Below are positions 44,521-53,228 of a DNA stretch of 64,000 nucleotides, in pieces; the stretch's first letter is position 1; every line of letters begins with the position of its first letter. The notes beneath the pieces are model-generated. The model did no database searches, was not told the origin of the DNA, and saw only the letters and a list, made by a program, of their open reading frames with translations. The stretch lies in assembly GCA_017640605.1 (NCBI GenBank), contig JAEPQH010000011.1, positions 48,104 through 112,103 on the forward strand, written 5' to 3'. Both the position numbers and the translations under genes were made by a program. Origin of the DNA: Balneolaceae bacterium (lineage in GTDB: Bacteria; Bacteroidota; Rhodothermia; Balneolales; Balneolaceae).

Positions 44521-44605
44521 TTCCAGAAGCACTCCTTACAGATTTTTTGTACTTTTTTTGTGGAAATTATTAACAGCGCTAACCCACTAAATAACAGGAC
44601 TTACC

Positions 44606-44992
44606 ATGCGTGCACTTCCATTTTACGACGACGAACAGAACGGCGGCTTTATGATGCTGGAAGGAATTCTGCGCGTGGAGAAGGGGAAACTACACTTCGA
44701 ATTTCATAAAAAAGATGCTTTGATCGAGGTGGTGAAGTCTGGCGTTAAGACCGCCGAGATCGATTTGAAGGACATCGACCTAATTGAATACAAGAAAAAG
44801 CTTTTCAATTCACGACTTATTATCCACGCCAAACGGGCTACAGTGTTCGAGGATTTTCCCGGAAATGACCTTACCACACGTACTCTGAAAGTAAAACGAA
44901 AGCACCGCGATATTGCGGCAAATATCGCATCAAATGTGAATTTATATTTATCAGAACAAAAGCTGAAAGAGTTGGATGGAGAATCCGAATGA
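44606..44992 (+). CDS. Small cytosolic protein, PH-like; first of a tandem pair
   Basis: I do not recognise the family. The 128-residue protein has no signal or membrane segment. Its middle (LEGILRVEKGKLHFEFHKKD, then DLKDIDLIEYKKKLFNSRLIIHAK, given here in parts: IDLIEYKKKLFNSRLI) has the alternating strands of a PH/GRAM-like sheet, and the end (HRDIAANIASNVNLYLSEQ) is one helix, as in PH-like domains. It is homologous to the next gene, overlapping it by ATGA. Divergent from the lamin-tail gene. Confidence 0.6.
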   Translation: MRALPFYDDEQNGGFMMLEGILRVEKGKLHFEFHKKDALIEVVKSGVKTAEIDLKDIDLIEYKKKLFNSRLIIHAKRATVFEDFPGNDLTTRTLKVKRKHRDIAANIASNVNLYLSEQKLKELDGESE

Positions 44993-45360
44993 GTTTTGCC
45001 TATCACTACGAGTTACGGAATACTAGTGGATCAAACTCGGAAAAAACAGTTAAGGGAATTCTTAGTATTGATGGAGAAGAATTACTTTTCGAGTATAAGG
45101 TGTATGATCTGAATCAAACTTCCATTAGTACGCTCAACAAATATGCTGTAACCGTAGATTTAATTTCATCCATACGGTTTAAAAAAACACTGTTCAGTAA
45201 TTATGTGATTATTGAAACGGCCCAACCGGTATTTTTAGATCCACTTCCCGGAAGTTCAAAAGGAACTATTCAACTCAAAATTGACCGCGAACATCGTACT
45301 CAGGCGGAGGATTTTTGCTTCAAAATTAATGTGGCGTTGGAAAAGAGAAATGAGGTCTGA
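44989..45360 (+). CDS. Small cytosolic protein, PH-like; second of a tandem pair
   Basis: A 123-residue paralogue of the preceding gene: GILSIDGEELLFEYKV matches the LEGILRVEKGKLHFEF block, IRFKKTLFSNYVII matches the EYKKKLFNSRLII block, and a C-terminal helix (REHRTQAEDFCFKINVALEK) matches the last helix. The overlap of start and stop (ATGA at 44989) implies coupled translation, so the two may form a heterodimer. Function unknown. A T-rich stretch after the stop may end transcription. Confidence 0.6.
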   Translation: MSFAYHYELRNTSGSNSEKTVKGILSIDGEELLFEYKVYDLNQTSISTLNKYAVTVDLISSIRFKKTLFSNYVIIETAQPVFLDPLPGSSKGTIQLKIDREHRTQAEDFCFKINVALEKRNEV

Positions 45361-45409
45361 TGTGTTGCAGCATCCACTTTTTTTTTACTAAACACTTATT
45401 TAACGAATG

Positions 45410-46297
45410 CTAAGATTTTGTTGAATCTGTATTGGTGTTAGTGTTCGTATTCTCTTCTATTTCGCCAAACTTCGACCCTACCGGCGGGCGGTATTTTTGG
45501 AAAGGGATTTTCAACAGATTTACCACATCGTCGTGTTCTTTTGGATCCATGTGTGTATCGATACCATATACCAGCTCTTTGGTGTCGTCTACCTGGGCAA
45601 AGGTTCCAAAAATCCTGTCCCAGATTGCGAATATATTTCCATAATTGGTATCGGTTAGTGGTTGTGTATAGTGGTGATGCACTTTGTGCATATACGGCGT
45701 AACGAATACCAATGAAAGCGCTCGATCAAGCTTCTTAGGCATTTGGATATTGGCATGGTTGAAATGCGTAAACGCCGCCGACATTGTTTGATAGAAAAAT
45801 ACAATCCAAATAGGTGCGCCCACAACGATTACTCCAAGTATGGTAAAAATCATTCGAAATACGGCTTCGCCGGGGTGGTGGCGAAGTCCGGTGGTAACAT
45901 CCACAGTGGTATCAGAATGGTGAACCAAATGGAATTTCCACATCCACTTTACTTTGTGTTCCACCCAGTGAACCAAGAATGCTCCAAAAAAATCTAGCAG
46001 CATAACCCCAACAATAATTTGTAACCAAACCGGCATAGAAACCCAGTTTAATATTCCAAAATTATTGGCCGTAACCCATTCTGAAGCGCCTAATAATATT
46101 CCCGCAAAGCCTAGACCAATCACTACAAAAAAAGCCGTGAGAACCGCATTAATTCCGGCATGACGAACTTTCCGGTATCCAAACTCAAACAGAGGAAATA
46201 CGCCTTCAATAATCCAAAACACGAAAATCCCACCAATCAAAATTCCGGCTCGAAAAGCTGATGGGATATTTTCGAAAAACTCAATAAATGATTCCAT
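45410..46297 (-). CDS. Sterol desaturase/fatty acid hydroxylase family membrane protein
   Basis: The 295-residue protein has four to five membrane segments and the histidine boxes of the family: HWVEH, HLVHHSD, LRHHPGE and HKVHHHY followed by TNYGNIFAIWDRIFGTF. The boxes hold a di-iron centre that hydroxylates or desaturates lipids, sterols or carotenoids using O2. The C-terminal end is a low-complexity NTNTNTNT tail encoded by a short repeat. The actual lipid is unknown. It is flanked by a convergent gene on one side and a terminator region on the other. Confidence 0.9.
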   Translation of the reverse strand: MESFIEFFENIPSAFRAGILIGGIFVFWIIEGVFPLFEFGYRKVRHAGINAVLTAFFVVIGLGFAGILLGASEWVTANNFGILNWVSMPVWLQIIVGVMLLDFFGAFLVHWVEHKVKWMWKFHLVHHSDTTVDVTTGLRHHPGEAVFRMIFTILGVIVVGAPIWIVFFYQTMSAAFTHFNHANIQMPKKLDRALSLVFVTPYMHKVHHHYTQPLTDTNYGNIFAIWDRIFGTFAQVDDTKELVYGIDTHMDPKEHDDVVNLLKIPFQKYRPPVGSKFGEIEENTNTNTNTDSTKS

Positions 46298-46446
46298 AGT
46301 CGACTAATTTTGCCCCTTAATCTCGATACAAAATCGCAAAAGCACAAAAAGAATATTGAGGTTTGGTTAATGGAAGATTGGTTATTGATGTTTGGTTTAA
46401 TCACGATTCAATGAGTCATAAAAAAGCGAAACACTAACCATTATAT

Positions 46447-46481
46447 CAAAAAATAGCCCGCATCGAAGTGATACGGGCTAT
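46447..46481 (-). terminator. Terminator of the Asp-box protein gene
   Basis: ATAGCCCGCATC (46453-46464) pairs with GATACGGGCTAT (46470-46481) with one G-U pair and a 5-base loop; on the minus strand it is followed by six Ts. It lies 27 bases after the stop of the gene that ends at 46508. Confidence 0.92.
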
Positions 46482-46507
46482 GCTCTTTAACTAAGAGTGG
46501 CTAGATA

Positions 46508-49500
46508 TTAATCTTTCTCTACGGTACTCATTTCTTTAAACGGAGAGAGATTAGCATCTTCAATCGTTGATTGATATTCAGCCCAATCGTTTTTCACAAA
46601 AGCATTTACTTTTGATACGGCTTCGTTTACCGCTTCTTCAGCCAGGCGATAAAGATTTTCTTCGGTTTCACCGGGTCCGTCTAAATCTCCACCCATATAG
46701 CGTAGCGGGCCGAACATGCGTTCCATTACCGTTACTGTTGGATCGGATGTAATTCCTTGTCGCTCATCAACTTTTCCAAAAATCATATCCATTAACTTAT
46801 CAATATGTTCTTTGGTTGTTTTGTTAAGCTCGTTCAGGTCTTCTTTTTCTTCGCGAGGATCGTTCTTAACCATGGTCTCATTTACTTCAACAATGCTTTT
46901 CGCATCTCGGAGTACTTCCACGGCATCGTTTAGGTATGAGCGTAACTCCATGTGCTTGTCTATGAATTCCTGAGTTGCACGCATTGCAGTCATAGGCGCT
47001 TCGATCCGCGGATCGGCATGAACCGTAACCATGGTAGAATCGCTGTAATCGCCATAGATAAACTTTACCTTATACGTACCCGGCAATACCGAACCTCCAC
47101 TTGGCTCGCTTGCATTTGGGCGAGGTGCATTCCTGCTTGGGAAGCGAACTCCTGCACGATCTAAGCCCCAGCTTGTTCGGTTTATACCGCTTTCTGATGG
47201 TGATCGCTCTAGTGTACGTATTTTATTCCCGTCTTCGTCATATACCTCAATGGTGAGTTCAACTTTCTTTTTATCGTCGCCGGTGCCTTCTACCATTTCT
47301 TTATTCACGGAGTAAGTAAGCATGGCGCCACGATCTCGGTTTTCACCCATGTACATTGCATCTCCAGAGAAACGGGTTCCCATAGCTTGTCGCCAGTTTG
47401 CTAGATAAGCATCCGGAGAAGCAAAGGCTTTAATTGGTTTTTCAAGTTCGTCAGCACCGTTTGCTGCCAATTCCCGAAGCGGGCGAATATCGTCCATCAC
47501 CCAGAATGAACGGCCGAAAGTTGCAATTACTAAATCGTGTTCGCGCGGGTGAATCACCATATCGTAGGTTGGTACAGTCGGATATTCATTGGTCCATTTA
47601 GTCCAGCTTTCGCCGCCATCAATGGTTACAAATAAACCGAATTCGGTTCCAACAAACATCAAATTTGGCTCAACTAAATCCTGAACAAACGATAGTGCGT
47701 AACCTTCCACGCCGGAATCTTCAAGTATGTTTCTCCAGCGCTTGCCATAATTATCGGTATGCAGAACAATAGGTGTCCAATCGCCACGGCGATAATCATT
47801 AACAACAGCAAATGCTTCGCCGGCATTAAAGGTTGACGCATGAACTTGAGCTACGTAACTATTTGGGTTTACACCTCGAGGGAAGCGAGATACATTTTCC
47901 CAATTTTCGCCACCGTCACGGGTTACATGGATCAGTCCGTCATCGCTTCCTGTCCAAATCAAACCCTCTTCAAGAGTACTTGGCTCGATAGCAAGCAAGG
48001 TGGTATGATTTTCAGCTCCGGTGGCGTCCATAGTTAACCCACCGCTTTCGTGCTGTTTTTGTTTGGTAGTATCGTTAGTGGTTAAATCCGGAGATATAAT
48101 CGACCAATTTTCGCCACGATCGGGAGAATAGTGCACATATTGGCTTCCAAAGAAAATTCCGGTTTCATTAAACGGATCAAAATTAATCGGTGCGTTCCAG
48201 TTAAAGCGTAGGTTTTCTCCTTCGGGATGAGTTGGTTTTACAAAACGAGCACTACCGGATTCCCGATCTACGCGGCCTACATTACCCTGTTGCGACATCG
48301 CGTAGGCGTATCTTGGATTACTTGGATCGATCATCACATCAAATCCATCGCCAAAAAAGAGCTCATCCCAATAGGCATTTCGAATGCCTCCAGATCGCCA
48401 AACATACGCAGGACCTTCCCACGAACCGTTATCTTGCATTCCACCGTAAACGTTGTACGGAATTTCCATATCCACTTCTACGTGATAAAACTGCCCAACA
48501 GGTATATTTTCTATGAATCGCCAGGTATCACCGCCATCAAAAGTGATGTTAACGCCACCGTCGTTACCGTCAATCATGAAGCCTTTGCTTTCCTGACTTA
48601 ACCAAAAAGCATGGTGATCGGGGTGGATCCAATTGTAATATGGGTACAAGCTTTCGAAAGATTTTCCGCCGTCAATACTTTTAGAAATGTACGTGTAGAT
48701 GCTGTACACCGTATTTTCATTAAACGGATCAACATAAATTTCTGAGTAGTAAAACGGTCGATTCCCCACATCCGGATCTTGTTCAACTGTTTGTCGCAGT
48801 TCCCATGTATATCCACCGTCGGTAGACCGGTAAATTGCGTTCTTTTTAGATTCTACGAGCGCGTACACAATGTTGGTATTACTTGGTGCAATCGCGATTC
48901 CCATTTTTCCGAGTTCACCTTCCGGCAATCCATCATCAGACGTAATTTCCGTCCAGGTATCTCCACCATCGTTGGTTAAATATAACCCCGAACCTTCCCC
49001 ACCTGATTTAAAAAACCATGGCCAGCGGCGATATTCCCACATTGCGGCAAAAATTTTATTCGGATTGTTGGGATCCATCACCATATCGGCAATTCCGGTG
49101 CGGGTATTGTTGTATAGAATTTTTTCCCATGTTTTACCGCCATCGGTGGTTTTGTAAACCCCTCGATCTTCGCTATCGGCCCACGCATTTCCTTGCGCAC
49201 CAACATACACGGTGTTTGGGTCATCAGGATGAACAATAATTCGATGGATATTGCGAGTATTTTCGAGCCCCATAAATTCAAAAGTGCGCCCACCATCTAA
49301 ACTGCGGTATACACCGGCTCCGGCATTGGCACTATTTCTTGGGTTTCCTTCTCCGGTTCCAACCCAAATAATGTCCGGACTTTTTTGATATATGTCGATA
49401 GCTCCAATTCCGGCTGTGCCGTAATCGTTAAAAATGGGTTCCCATGCAACACCACCCGACACCGACTTCCAGATTCCACCCGAAGCTGCGCCAACATACA

Positions 49501-49681
49501 TGATATCGGTATTGGATTCTACGACATCAATGGCGGTGATTCGGCCACTCATTCCGGCAGGGCCAATATTTCTCGGCTCAATGCCTTTCATCAACTCCAT
49601 GTCTAGTTGCTGCGCTGATACAGCTACCGACAGTATCATCAGCAATAATGCTGTAAAGTTATATCTGATAATTGTTTTCAT
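46508..49681 (-). CDS. Large secreted Asp-box (BNR/VPS10-sortilin-like) propeller protein
   Basis: I start at 49681 (MKTIIRYNFTALLL), because the upstream ATG at 49744 lies before the terminator of the preceding gene. The 1057-residue protein has a signal peptide (VSAQQ) and repeated Asp-box blades: SGRITAID...DIMYVGAASGGIWKS, VYRSLDGGRTFEFMG, VYKTTDGGKTWEKI, LTNDGGDTWTEI, HVTRDGGENWENV and so on, forming two propellers, then a beta-sandwich linker (LTYSVNKEM...TIEVYDEDGNKI) and a helical C-terminus. Homologues are abundant in this phylum and annotated as VPS10- or glycosyl-hydrolase-like; catalysis is not shown. It likely works with the metalloprotease encoded upstream. Confidence 0.9.
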   Translation of the reverse strand: MKTIIRYNFTALLLMILSVAVSAQQLDMELMKGIEPRNIGPAGMSGRITAIDVVESNTDIMYVGAASGGIWKSVSGGVAWEPIFNDYGTAGIGAIDIYQKSPDIIWVGTGEGNPRNSANAGAGVYRSLDGGRTFEFMGLENTRNIHRIIVHPDDPNTVYVGAQGNAWADSEDRGVYKTTDGGKTWEKILYNNTRTGIADMVMDPNNPNKIFAAMWEYRRWPWFFKSGGEGSGLYLTNDGGDTWTEITSDDGLPEGELGKMGIAIAPSNTNIVYALVESKKNAIYRSTDGGYTWELRQTVEQDPDVGNRPFYYSEIYVDPFNENTVYSIYTYISKSIDGGKSFESLYPYYNWIHPDHHAFWLSQESKGFMIDGNDGGVNITFDGGDTWRFIENIPVGQFYHVEVDMEIPYNVYGGMQDNGSWEGPAYVWRSGGIRNAYWDELFFGDGFDVMIDPSNPRYAYAMSQQGNVGRVDRESGSARFVKPTHPEGENLRFNWNAPINFDPFNETGIFFGSQYVHYSPDRGENWSIISPDLTTNDTTKQKQHESGGLTMDATGAENHTTLLAIEPSTLEEGLIWTGSDDGLIHVTRDGGENWENVSRFPRGVNPNSYVAQVHASTFNAGEAFAVVNDYRRGDWTPIVLHTDNYGKRWRNILEDSGVEGYALSFVQDLVEPNLMFVGTEFGLFVTIDGGESWTKWTNEYPTVPTYDMVIHPREHDLVIATFGRSFWVMDDIRPLRELAANGADELEKPIKAFASPDAYLANWRQAMGTRFSGDAMYMGENRDRGAMLTYSVNKEMVEGTGDDKKKVELTIEVYDEDGNKIRTLERSPSESGINRTSWGLDRAGVRFPSRNAPRPNASEPSGGSVLPGTYKVKFIYGDYSDSTMVTVHADPRIEAPMTAMRATQEFIDKHMELRSYLNDAVEVLRDAKSIVEVNETMVKNDPREEKEDLNELNKTTKEHIDKLMDMIFGKVDERQGITSDPTVTVMERMFGPLRYMGGDLDGPGETEENLYRLAEEAVNEAVSKVNAFVKNDWAEYQSTIEDANLSPFKEMSTVEKD

Positions 49682-49702
49682 TCCTTGTCCTTGGTTATTG
49701 AG

Positions 49703-49735
49703 ATAAAAAAAGATGGCACGTTTCCATGCCATCTT
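49703..49735 (-). terminator. Terminator of the DUF5117 metalloprotease gene
   Basis: AAGATGGCA (49710-49718) pairs perfectly with TGCCATCTT (49727-49735); on the minus strand a T-run follows (49703-49709). It separates the metalloprotease from the Asp-box gene, which therefore needs its own promoter or relies on readthrough. Confidence 0.92.
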
Positions 49736-49753
49736 AGTTAACAAAAAATTGGG

Positions 49754-52237
49754 TTAGTCATCGATGGCTAGTAGCTCATCAATTCGGTGCCTAGCATCTT
49801 CTAAATGCACACGTGTTACTCGGTCGATATTTCCGGCATTCATTCGGTTTGTGATATCGCGGCGAAGAATAGTTAGTTGATTTCGCACAATTGGACGAAT
49901 ATCTGATTGGCTAACATCAACATTGCGACCGAAGAATCCACTTGGCTCCTCGTTCATCAAATAATCTATACGCTCCAGGTAAGCACGTTGTAAATGTCTT
50001 CGATGTACATCAATATTGCGATTTGCTCGAAGCTCGCTAAACACTCCATTTCGGGTGTCGTCCATCATTTCGATAGCAGTATAAACATCGCCTGATTCAC
50101 GTCGCTCTGATTCTACTAAGCGAGCAATTCTGCTAGGAGATAATAGATTGTTTAGAACACCGGCTTGCACGCTTCTAAACGTTTCTACTGATGTGGCGTT
50201 ATTCGTACGATTCAGGATATCGCGGTTATAAGCCCAAGTTGGTGCTGTAAACGCATGGCGTTGTAGAAATTCCATGGCTCTGCGCTGGTCGGTTTCATCA
50301 ACAATCTCGTATACCTCACCTTCTTGGTCGTAAGTTTTATAAGTTTGATATACACCACCGATGTAGGTAGTAACATGCCCCATGTAACGGCGCCACTGAC
50401 CAAGTACTTGGCCGTATAGTTCTGAAAGATCGTCGAAGCTCTCACCATCAGCTTCTACCCAGTCAATGAGGTTGTCTGTAATCACTTGAAGATTAGCAAG
50501 ACCTAGTTCACTAGCTCTCATGGCATCGTCACCAATAGCTTCGGTTTGAGAGCGTGGATCAACACCATTTGCGTAGCCAAACCAGTAAAGTGGGTCATCG
50601 CCGTTTGCAACAATCCAATCGTTTAGTACTTCATTCTCGTCGTCGGCTTCTTCAACATCCGGGAACCACGTGTATCCCCATTTGATCGACCAGATGTCGT
50701 ACTCACCAATTTTTGGATAGAAATGCGTTACACCATCACCCGGCTGTGCAATGTAATTAAATCGGGCATAATCCATGATAGATGGAGCCGTACCGTGCGT
50801 TGAGGTAAATTCTGGATCACGTAATTGCTCTACCGTGTAACCAACACTTGAACCCATGTTATGTGGTAAACCAAGTGTGTGGCCAACTTCGTGTGCCATC
50901 ACAAATCGGAGCATTTCACCCATAATGTCGTCGCTCATTTTTACGTTTCGAGCGTCTGGATTGGCTGCAGCAGTTTGTACAAAAAACCAGTTACGCAATA
51001 AATTTTGGATGTTGTGATACCAAAGAATATCACTTTCGAGAATTTGGCCCGAGCGAGGATCGTGAACATGAGGACCCTGTGCGTTTTGAATTGGATTCGT
51101 GATGTATCTCATCACAGAATACCGAACATCTTCCGGGGTAAACTCGGGGTCTTCTTCCGGAGTTGGGGCACGTTTCCCGATGATCGCATTTTTGAAGCCT
51201 GCCGCTTCGAAAGCAACTTGCCAATCTTCGATCCCTTGCAGTAAATAAGGGATCCATTTTTCAGGAGTAGCAGGATCTAAATAGTAAACAATAGGCTCAA
51301 CGGGTTCAACCAATTCGCCACGTAAATATGCTTCTTTATCTTTTGGAACAAGATTGTATCGGGTAATATATCGTTCGCGAGCTGCACGATGTTCATCTGA
51401 GCTGTAATCATATTGAGCTACTGAAAAATATCCAACTCGTCGGTCCCAGTTACGCGGTACTACCGGCTCTTCCGGCAATAAAACCATCGACTGATTTACT
51501 TCTAAAGAAATGGTTCCAGTTACAGCATCTGCCGGTGGCCGACTTGCATCGTAGGTAAGTACATGGCGTACTTCAAGGTTTTCAGGATAACTAGCCATTC
51601 GTTCGATGAAGCTTCGGCTACCATCTAAACGTCGAACCTGGAATCGGCTGCGTTGGCTTGATGACATTCCGCTTAAAAGGGGAACATCGGTAGTAAACAA
51701 CTTGGTAACATCGATTAATAACCCGGTGCTATCGGTAGCATCCGCTTCGATATCGAATGAATAAACAACCGGTTCGAAATTATTATTAACTACAGATTTG
51801 TAGATCGGATCTTCTTCGTTTGCCACACTTGAGAAAGAAACATGGCGTAGTTTGATAGAATTTTCTTTGCGCTGCCATCTAATTACCTGCTGGGATCGAG
51901 CTTTTTGCCCTGCTCCACCAAAACTAAAGTTTTCCGTCGATCCGGAAACACGAGTAACTAACAGCATCTCGCGATCGAGAATATCGTTTGGGATTTCGTA
52001 GTAATATTTATCATCCACTTTATGCACGTTGATGACACCTTCGTCACTCACGGCATCATCTTTTACGATATCGCTGAATTTTTTCATATCGTCGCCACCG
52101 CCACCACGACGAGGAGAATTTTGTGCTGTATTTCCACTTGAAGCGGTAGATTGGGCGGTTTTACATCCGGTAAAAACCAGCATGCTACATAGTAGCAAGG
52201 AAAGAACTTTTCCTGATTTAAGTATTCCGATCTTCAT
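49754..52237 (-). CDS. Zinc-dependent metalloprotease, DUF5117/DUF5118 lipoprotein
   Basis: The 827-residue protein has a lipoprotein signal (FTGC, Cys about 25), a Gly-rich linker, a DUF5118-like N-domain and a DUF5117 region (LLDIDVTKLF-type; here LLIDVTKLFTTDVP), and a zincin domain with HEVGHTLGLPHN (about 447-458), the HExxHxxGxxH metal motif, plus a Met-turn candidate SIMDYARF about 36 residues later. The C-terminal helical domain follows. It is a cell-surface or periplasmic peptidase of unknown substrate; homologues are widespread in Bacteroidota. Confidence 0.92.
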   Translation of the reverse strand: MKIGILKSGKVLSLLLCSMLVFTGCKTAQSTASSGNTAQNSPRRGGGGDDMKKFSDIVKDDAVSDEGVINVHKVDDKYYYEIPNDILDREMLLVTRVSGSTENFSFGGAGQKARSQQVIRWQRKENSIKLRHVSFSSVANEEDPIYKSVVNNNFEPVVYSFDIEADATDSTGLLIDVTKLFTTDVPLLSGMSSSQRSRFQVRRLDGSRSFIERMASYPENLEVRHVLTYDASRPPADAVTGTISLEVNQSMVLLPEEPVVPRNWDRRVGYFSVAQYDYSSDEHRAARERYITRYNLVPKDKEAYLRGELVEPVEPIVYYLDPATPEKWIPYLLQGIEDWQVAFEAAGFKNAIIGKRAPTPEEDPEFTPEDVRYSVMRYITNPIQNAQGPHVHDPRSGQILESDILWYHNIQNLLRNWFFVQTAAANPDARNVKMSDDIMGEMLRFVMAHEVGHTLGLPHNMGSSVGYTVEQLRDPEFTSTHGTAPSIMDYARFNYIAQPGDGVTHFYPKIGEYDIWSIKWGYTWFPDVEEADDENEVLNDWIVANGDDPLYWFGYANGVDPRSQTEAIGDDAMRASELGLANLQVITDNLIDWVEADGESFDDLSELYGQVLGQWRRYMGHVTTYIGGVYQTYKTYDQEGEVYEIVDETDQRRAMEFLQRHAFTAPTWAYNRDILNRTNNATSVETFRSVQAGVLNNLLSPSRIARLVESERRESGDVYTAIEMMDDTRNGVFSELRANRNIDVHRRHLQRAYLERIDYLMNEEPSGFFGRNVDVSQSDIRPIVRNQLTILRRDITNRMNAGNIDRVTRVHLEDARHRIDELLAIDD

Positions 52238-52247
52238 TCTTGATTAA

Positions 52248-52644
52248 GTTAAATTTAGGGAAGATTGGAAAGTCCGACTGTATACCCGTTTTAGCAAGTA
52301 TTGGGTGTAAAAAGATGTGAGAAGGGGAGCGATGGTCAATATTCAATATTCAATATTCAACAAGGAGTGAACAGTGTGCATCATTTATTGCCACGGAAGC
52401 GCGATGGCTCGGATTGGAGATTTTGTACAGTAATAAGCGAGGAGTTTTGTTCAGTGATCAATAAACAGCAAACAGTGATCGGTGATTAGTGGTAGTTGAT
52501 TAAATGGCAAATCCGTTATTCCGAGACATTTCATCTGTAAACGAATTACCGAATATTTCTTTCAGAGCAGAAGCCAATACATCCTCTTTGGAATACTCCT
52601 TAGAACAATGAGATTAGTCTAAAACTAGCATCTGATATTATCAA
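52248..52644. other. Non-coding gap with short tandem words
   Basis: About 400 bases without a convincing gene. At 52336-52360 the word CAATATT is repeated three times in tandem, and around 52430-52495 there are scattered CAGTGATC/AACAGTGATCGGTGATTA words. No hairpin with a U-run is visible. It looks like decayed intergenic repeat sequence. Confidence 0.6.
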
Positions 52645-52947
52645 TTACCTAATAATTAAAAAACAAAAGGTTAGAAAGCTGATAGCACTTATTCCCATCG
52701 CCATTTTTTTTGTTTTAACTCTTAATTTCTCTTCCTTTTTGATCCGATTCCTGCTCACCAAAAAAGCAAATACTATTAAAACGTTGTATGGAAGAATAAC
52801 AAAAAAGTAATACTGAACAGTACCCCATATTAAATAATCCAAATCAAGACTAAACATTCCAACAAAAAGGCTAAATAAATAAAACCCAACGATTGCAAAA
52901 CCACTCTTGTAAATGATTTTTATTAGCAGATTCATTAGTCTTCGCAA
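52645..52947 (-). CDS. Small hypothetical membrane protein
   Basis: I do not recognise it. The 100-residue ORF predicts three membrane segments (about 13-32, 40-64 and 82-99), separated by a Lys-rich loop (RNRIKKEEKLRVKTKKM) that would face the cytosol. A downstream Met (residue 5) is an equally good start. Base composition is more AT-rich than the neighbours, and it stands alone between two non-coding gaps, so it may be an acquired gene or a chance ORF. Confidence 0.45.
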   Translation of the reverse strand: MRRLMNLLIKIIYKSGFAIVGFYLFSLFVGMFSLDLDYLIWGTVQYYFFVILPYNVLIVFAFLVSRNRIKKEEKLRVKTKKMAMGISAISFLTFCFLIIR

Positions 52948-53030
52948 CCTAAACCTAATTGTAATTCGTTAAAGCTAATTTCACCTTTAATATAACTATC
53001 TAATAAATCCCAGTCTGGTCTATTTCATCT

Positions 53031-53057
53031 CGTTCCCAAGCTCCAGCTTGGGCAACG
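53031..53057. repeat. REP-like palindrome CGTTCCCAAGCT/AGCTTGGGCAACG
   Basis: CCCAAGCTCCAGCTTGGG at the centre is a near-perfect palindrome flanked by CGTT and CAACG, followed at 53073-53085 by AGAAGCTCTAACTTCT as a weaker second hairpin. This GTTCCCAAGCTCCAGCTTGGGAAC-type element is scattered in many bacterial genomes. It lies in the 281-base gap between the small membrane protein and the hydrolase. Confidence 0.65.
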
Positions 53058-53228
53058 CAGTCCAGAAGCTCTAACTTCTTCTTTAATTGAAGAAACATAC
53101 TATTCTTAATTGCACACTAGCTAAATAGGAAGACGATTAAATCATTCAAAAAATAATTGTAGACTGAATATTGATCTACTTCGCCATAGGCTTCGTAGGT
53201 TAAACCTGTTGAAGAATGCCTATTGAAC

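Noticed and set aside
44372..44590. ORF on the plus strand opposite the lamin-tail leader
   Set aside because: It is antisense to the terminator and leader ORF, and its composition is not protein-like; the minus-strand signals explain the sequence better.
45361..45409. Terminator between the PH-like pair and the desaturase
   Set aside because: A T9 run is present, but the preceding GATG/CATC stem is only four base pairs, too weak to call.
52301..52489. 62-residue plus-strand ORF in the gap after the metalloprotease
   Set aside because: It is built over the CAATATT tandem words and has no start signal or recognisable domain.
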